Assembly: GCA_003534085.1 (NCBI GenBank)
Contig: DQBY01000029.1
Location: 3,543 to 10,101 of the forward strand
DNA length: 6,559 nt
Direction of reading: 5' to 3'
Source: Candidatus Moraniibacteriota bacterium
GTDB taxonomy: Bacteria; Patescibacteriota; Minisyncoccia; Moranbacterales; UBA2206
Of this stretch, positions 5,103 to 6,559 are shown piece by piece (positions within the stretch are counted from its first letter, which is position 1; the number at the start of each line of letters is the position of its first letter). The translations under genes were made by a program, and so were the position numbers. The notes beneath the pieces were generated by a model. That model was given only the letters and a program-made list of their open reading frames with translations, made no database searches and was not told where the DNA came from.

Positions 5103-6559
5103 ATGACTGAAAAATCACCTACAGTTTTGGTAATCCTCGATGGTTACGGAATCGCTCCGCCTTCGAAAGGCAATGCGATAACTTTAGCCAAGAAACCGAC
5201 GATCGATCGGTTGTTTGAGGTTTATCCTTCGACGACTCTATGCGCGACCGGAAAATGCGTGGGCTTGGAGGACAACAAGATGAGCGGATCGGAAGCCGGA
5301 CATATGAATATCGGAGCCGGAAGAACAGTGAAGCAAGACCCGAGAATCATAAGTGAAAGCATAAAAGACGGAAGTTTTTTTATGAATCCGGCACTGGTCG
5401 GAGCGGTGCATCACGTGAAAAGATTCAGCACCGATTTCCATGTGATGGGGCTGATGGGTAATTCCGACAGCCCGCACAGCGATCCGGAACATTTCCGTGC
5501 CATCCTGAAGCTGGCCAAAAAGAACGAAGTCAAGGAAGTTTTTTGCCATCTTTTTACGGACGGGCGCGACTCGTATCCGAAGAGCGCGCTCGAACATCTC
5601 AAATATTTCAAAAAAATAATGGCGGAGGAAGGGATCGGAAAGATCGCTACTATCTCCGGCCGATTTTATGCCATGGATCGGGCCAAGAATTGGAAAAGAT
5701 TGGCCTTGGCATATGAAGCGATCGCATTTGCCCGAGGCGAACAGGCGAATTCTCCCGAAGAGGCGATTGAGAGCGCGTATAAAAAAGGACTGACGGACGA
5801 ATATGTCCTGCCGACCGTAATTTTAGAAAATAAAAATCCGACCGCACATATCCGTCCCGATGATGCGGTGGTCTTTTTCAATTCCCGTTCCGACAGGGCG
5901 CGCCAATTCAGCAAACTTTTTGTGGCAATCAATGAAGAAAGCATTTTGAAAGACGATATGCCGATCCTCGATAAGATTAAAAATCTGTATTTCGTCGCAC
6001 TGACCGATTTTGGCCCCGGCCTGGACGAACACACCGCTTTTCCTGAAGAAACTATGACGGCCACATTGCCGATGGTTCTTGGAAATTTGAAACAGCTGTA
6101 TATCGCCGAATCGGAGAAGTTTGCCCACGTGACATATTTTTTCAACGGAGGCTATGCTGATCCGGTGGACGCGGAAGACAGGATCATGATCAAATCTCCG
6201 TTCGTCGATTCGTATGCCAAAGTTCCGGAAATGGCGGCTCGGGAAATTACGGATGTGGTCGTCAAAAATATCCAAAATGACGTTTATGATTTCATCACGA
6301 TAAATTACGCCAACGCTGACATGGTCGGCCACACGGGCGATCTTCAGGCGACAATAAAGGCGATTGAAATTTTGGACGAGCAGATAGGAATTTTGGAAAA
6401 AGAAGTTTTGGCCAAGGGAGGAAGCCTGATCATCACGGCTGATCACGGGAACGCGGATGACATGGTTGATTTTTCTTCCGACCAGCCGAACACTTTTCAT
6501 TCCAAAAATCCGGTTCCGTTTATTCTCGTGAGCGAGAAATTTAAAGATAGAAAATTGAA
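5103..6559 (+). CDS. gpmI: 2,3-bisphosphoglycerate-independent phosphoglycerate mutase, 3' end cut by the window
   Basis: GpmI (iPGM) interconverts 3- and 2-phosphoglycerate through a phosphoserine intermediate and two Mn ions, and belongs to the alkaline phosphatase superfamily. The 485 visible residues compare with about 510-520 in the family, so roughly 25-35 are missing past the window end. Expected residues are seen: D13 (LDGYG), catalytic S63 (MSGSEAGH), H125 (SPHSD), R155 (DGRD), R187 and R193 (GRFYAMDR), R262 and R265 (SRSDRARQ), K339 (EKFAHVT), D406 and H410 (ANADMVGHTG), D447 and H448 (TADHGNAD) and H466 (FHSKNPVPF). Two conserved motifs are altered around intact catalytic residues: MGNSEVGH reads MSGSEAGH, and SDGGVHSH reads GNSDSPHSD. 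The ATG puts VLVILDGYG at the normal distance from the N-terminus. It follows AAATT without a Shine-Dalgarno. Confidence 0.96.
   Translation, partial: MTEKSPTVLVILDGYGIAPPSKGNAITLAKKPTIDRLFEVYPSTTLCATGKCVGLEDNKMSGSEAGHMNIGAGRTVKQDPRIISESIKDGSFFMNPALVGAVHHVKRFSTDFHVMGLMGNSDSPHSDPEHFRAILKLAKKNEVKEVFCHLFTDGRDSYPKSALEHLKYFKKIMAEEGIGKIATISGRFYAMDRAKNWKRLALAYEAIAFARGEQANSPEEAIESAYKKGLTDEYVLPTVILENKNPTAHIRPDDAVVFFNSRSDRARQFSKLFVAINEESILKDDMPILDKIKNLYFVALTDFGPGLDEHTAFPEETMTATLPMVLGNLKQLYIAESEKFAHVTYFFNGGYADPVDAEDRIMIKSPFVDSYAKVPEMAAREITDVVVKNIQNDVYDFITINYANADMVGHTGDLQATIKAIEILDEQIGILEKEVLAKGGSLIITADHGNADDMVDFSSDQPNTFHSKNPVPFILVSEKFKDRKL

Noticed and set aside
5666..6145. 159-codon open frame on the minus strand
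   Set aside because: Antisense to gpmI, overlapping another antisense frame, and without recognisable motifs.
5823..6500. 225-codon open frame on the minus strand
   Set aside because: It lies entirely antisense to gpmI, whose frame is clearly real by its catalytic motifs. The product shows no family motif I recognise.
1..6559. CRISPR array, toxin-antitoxin pair, transposase or retron-like system
   Set aside because: No regularly spaced repeats, no small paired genes and no transposase, integrase or reverse transcriptase motifs were seen in any frame I examined.

Overview
The window reads as a stretch of a small-genome bacterium, most likely a member of the Candidate Phyla Radiation (Patescibacteria, Parcubacteria-like). 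This is inferred from several things: a compact, divergent phosphoglycerate kinase; a phosphoglycerate mutase with unusual but self-consistent active-site motifs; no recognisable Shine-Dalgarno sequence before any of the five genes; AT-rich palindromic intergenic DNA; and a dinD gene set among housekeeping genes. No 16S rRNA or other decisive marker is present, so the placement is provisional. The frames need no recoding: the complete genes end in TAG (mraY, eno), TAA (pgk) and TGA followed at once by TAA (dinD).

Layout, all on the + strand: a perfect hairpin (1-31); mraY (47-1147), the lipid I synthase of peptidoglycan synthesis; a nested AT-rich palindrome (1151-1256); pgk (1285-2343); a Rho-independent terminator (about 2354-2378); a promoter region with a perfect DnaA box and a 21-bp palindrome; dinD (2517-3356); a 160-bp gap with a hairpin and a terminator (3518-3545); an extended -10 promoter (3560-3568); a roughly 100-bp palindromic repeat (3595-3696); eno (3707-4963); an AT-rich repetitive spacer (4964-5102); and gpmI (5103 to the window end, lacking about 25-35 C-terminal residues).

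Pgk, GpmI and Eno catalyse three consecutive steps of lower glycolysis: 1,3-bisphosphoglycerate to 3-phosphoglycerate, to 2-phosphoglycerate, to phosphoenolpyruvate. The signals suggest three transcription units: mraY with pgk, possibly together; dinD alone, with its own promoter and terminator; and eno with gpmI, with no terminator between them. dinD therefore looks like a self-contained unit inserted into a glycolytic neighbourhood.

I did not find a clear-cut new multi-gene system. The most unusual part is the dinD unit. It has two perfect, oppositely oriented DnaA boxes, a perfect palindrome over the -10 element, three overlapping or adjacent TATAAT hexamers, and a 12-bp perfect hairpin inside the coding sequence that shares one base with the second DnaA box. 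The shortened PGK with changed conserved residues, and the palindromic element that fills the eno leader, are the next most interesting points.
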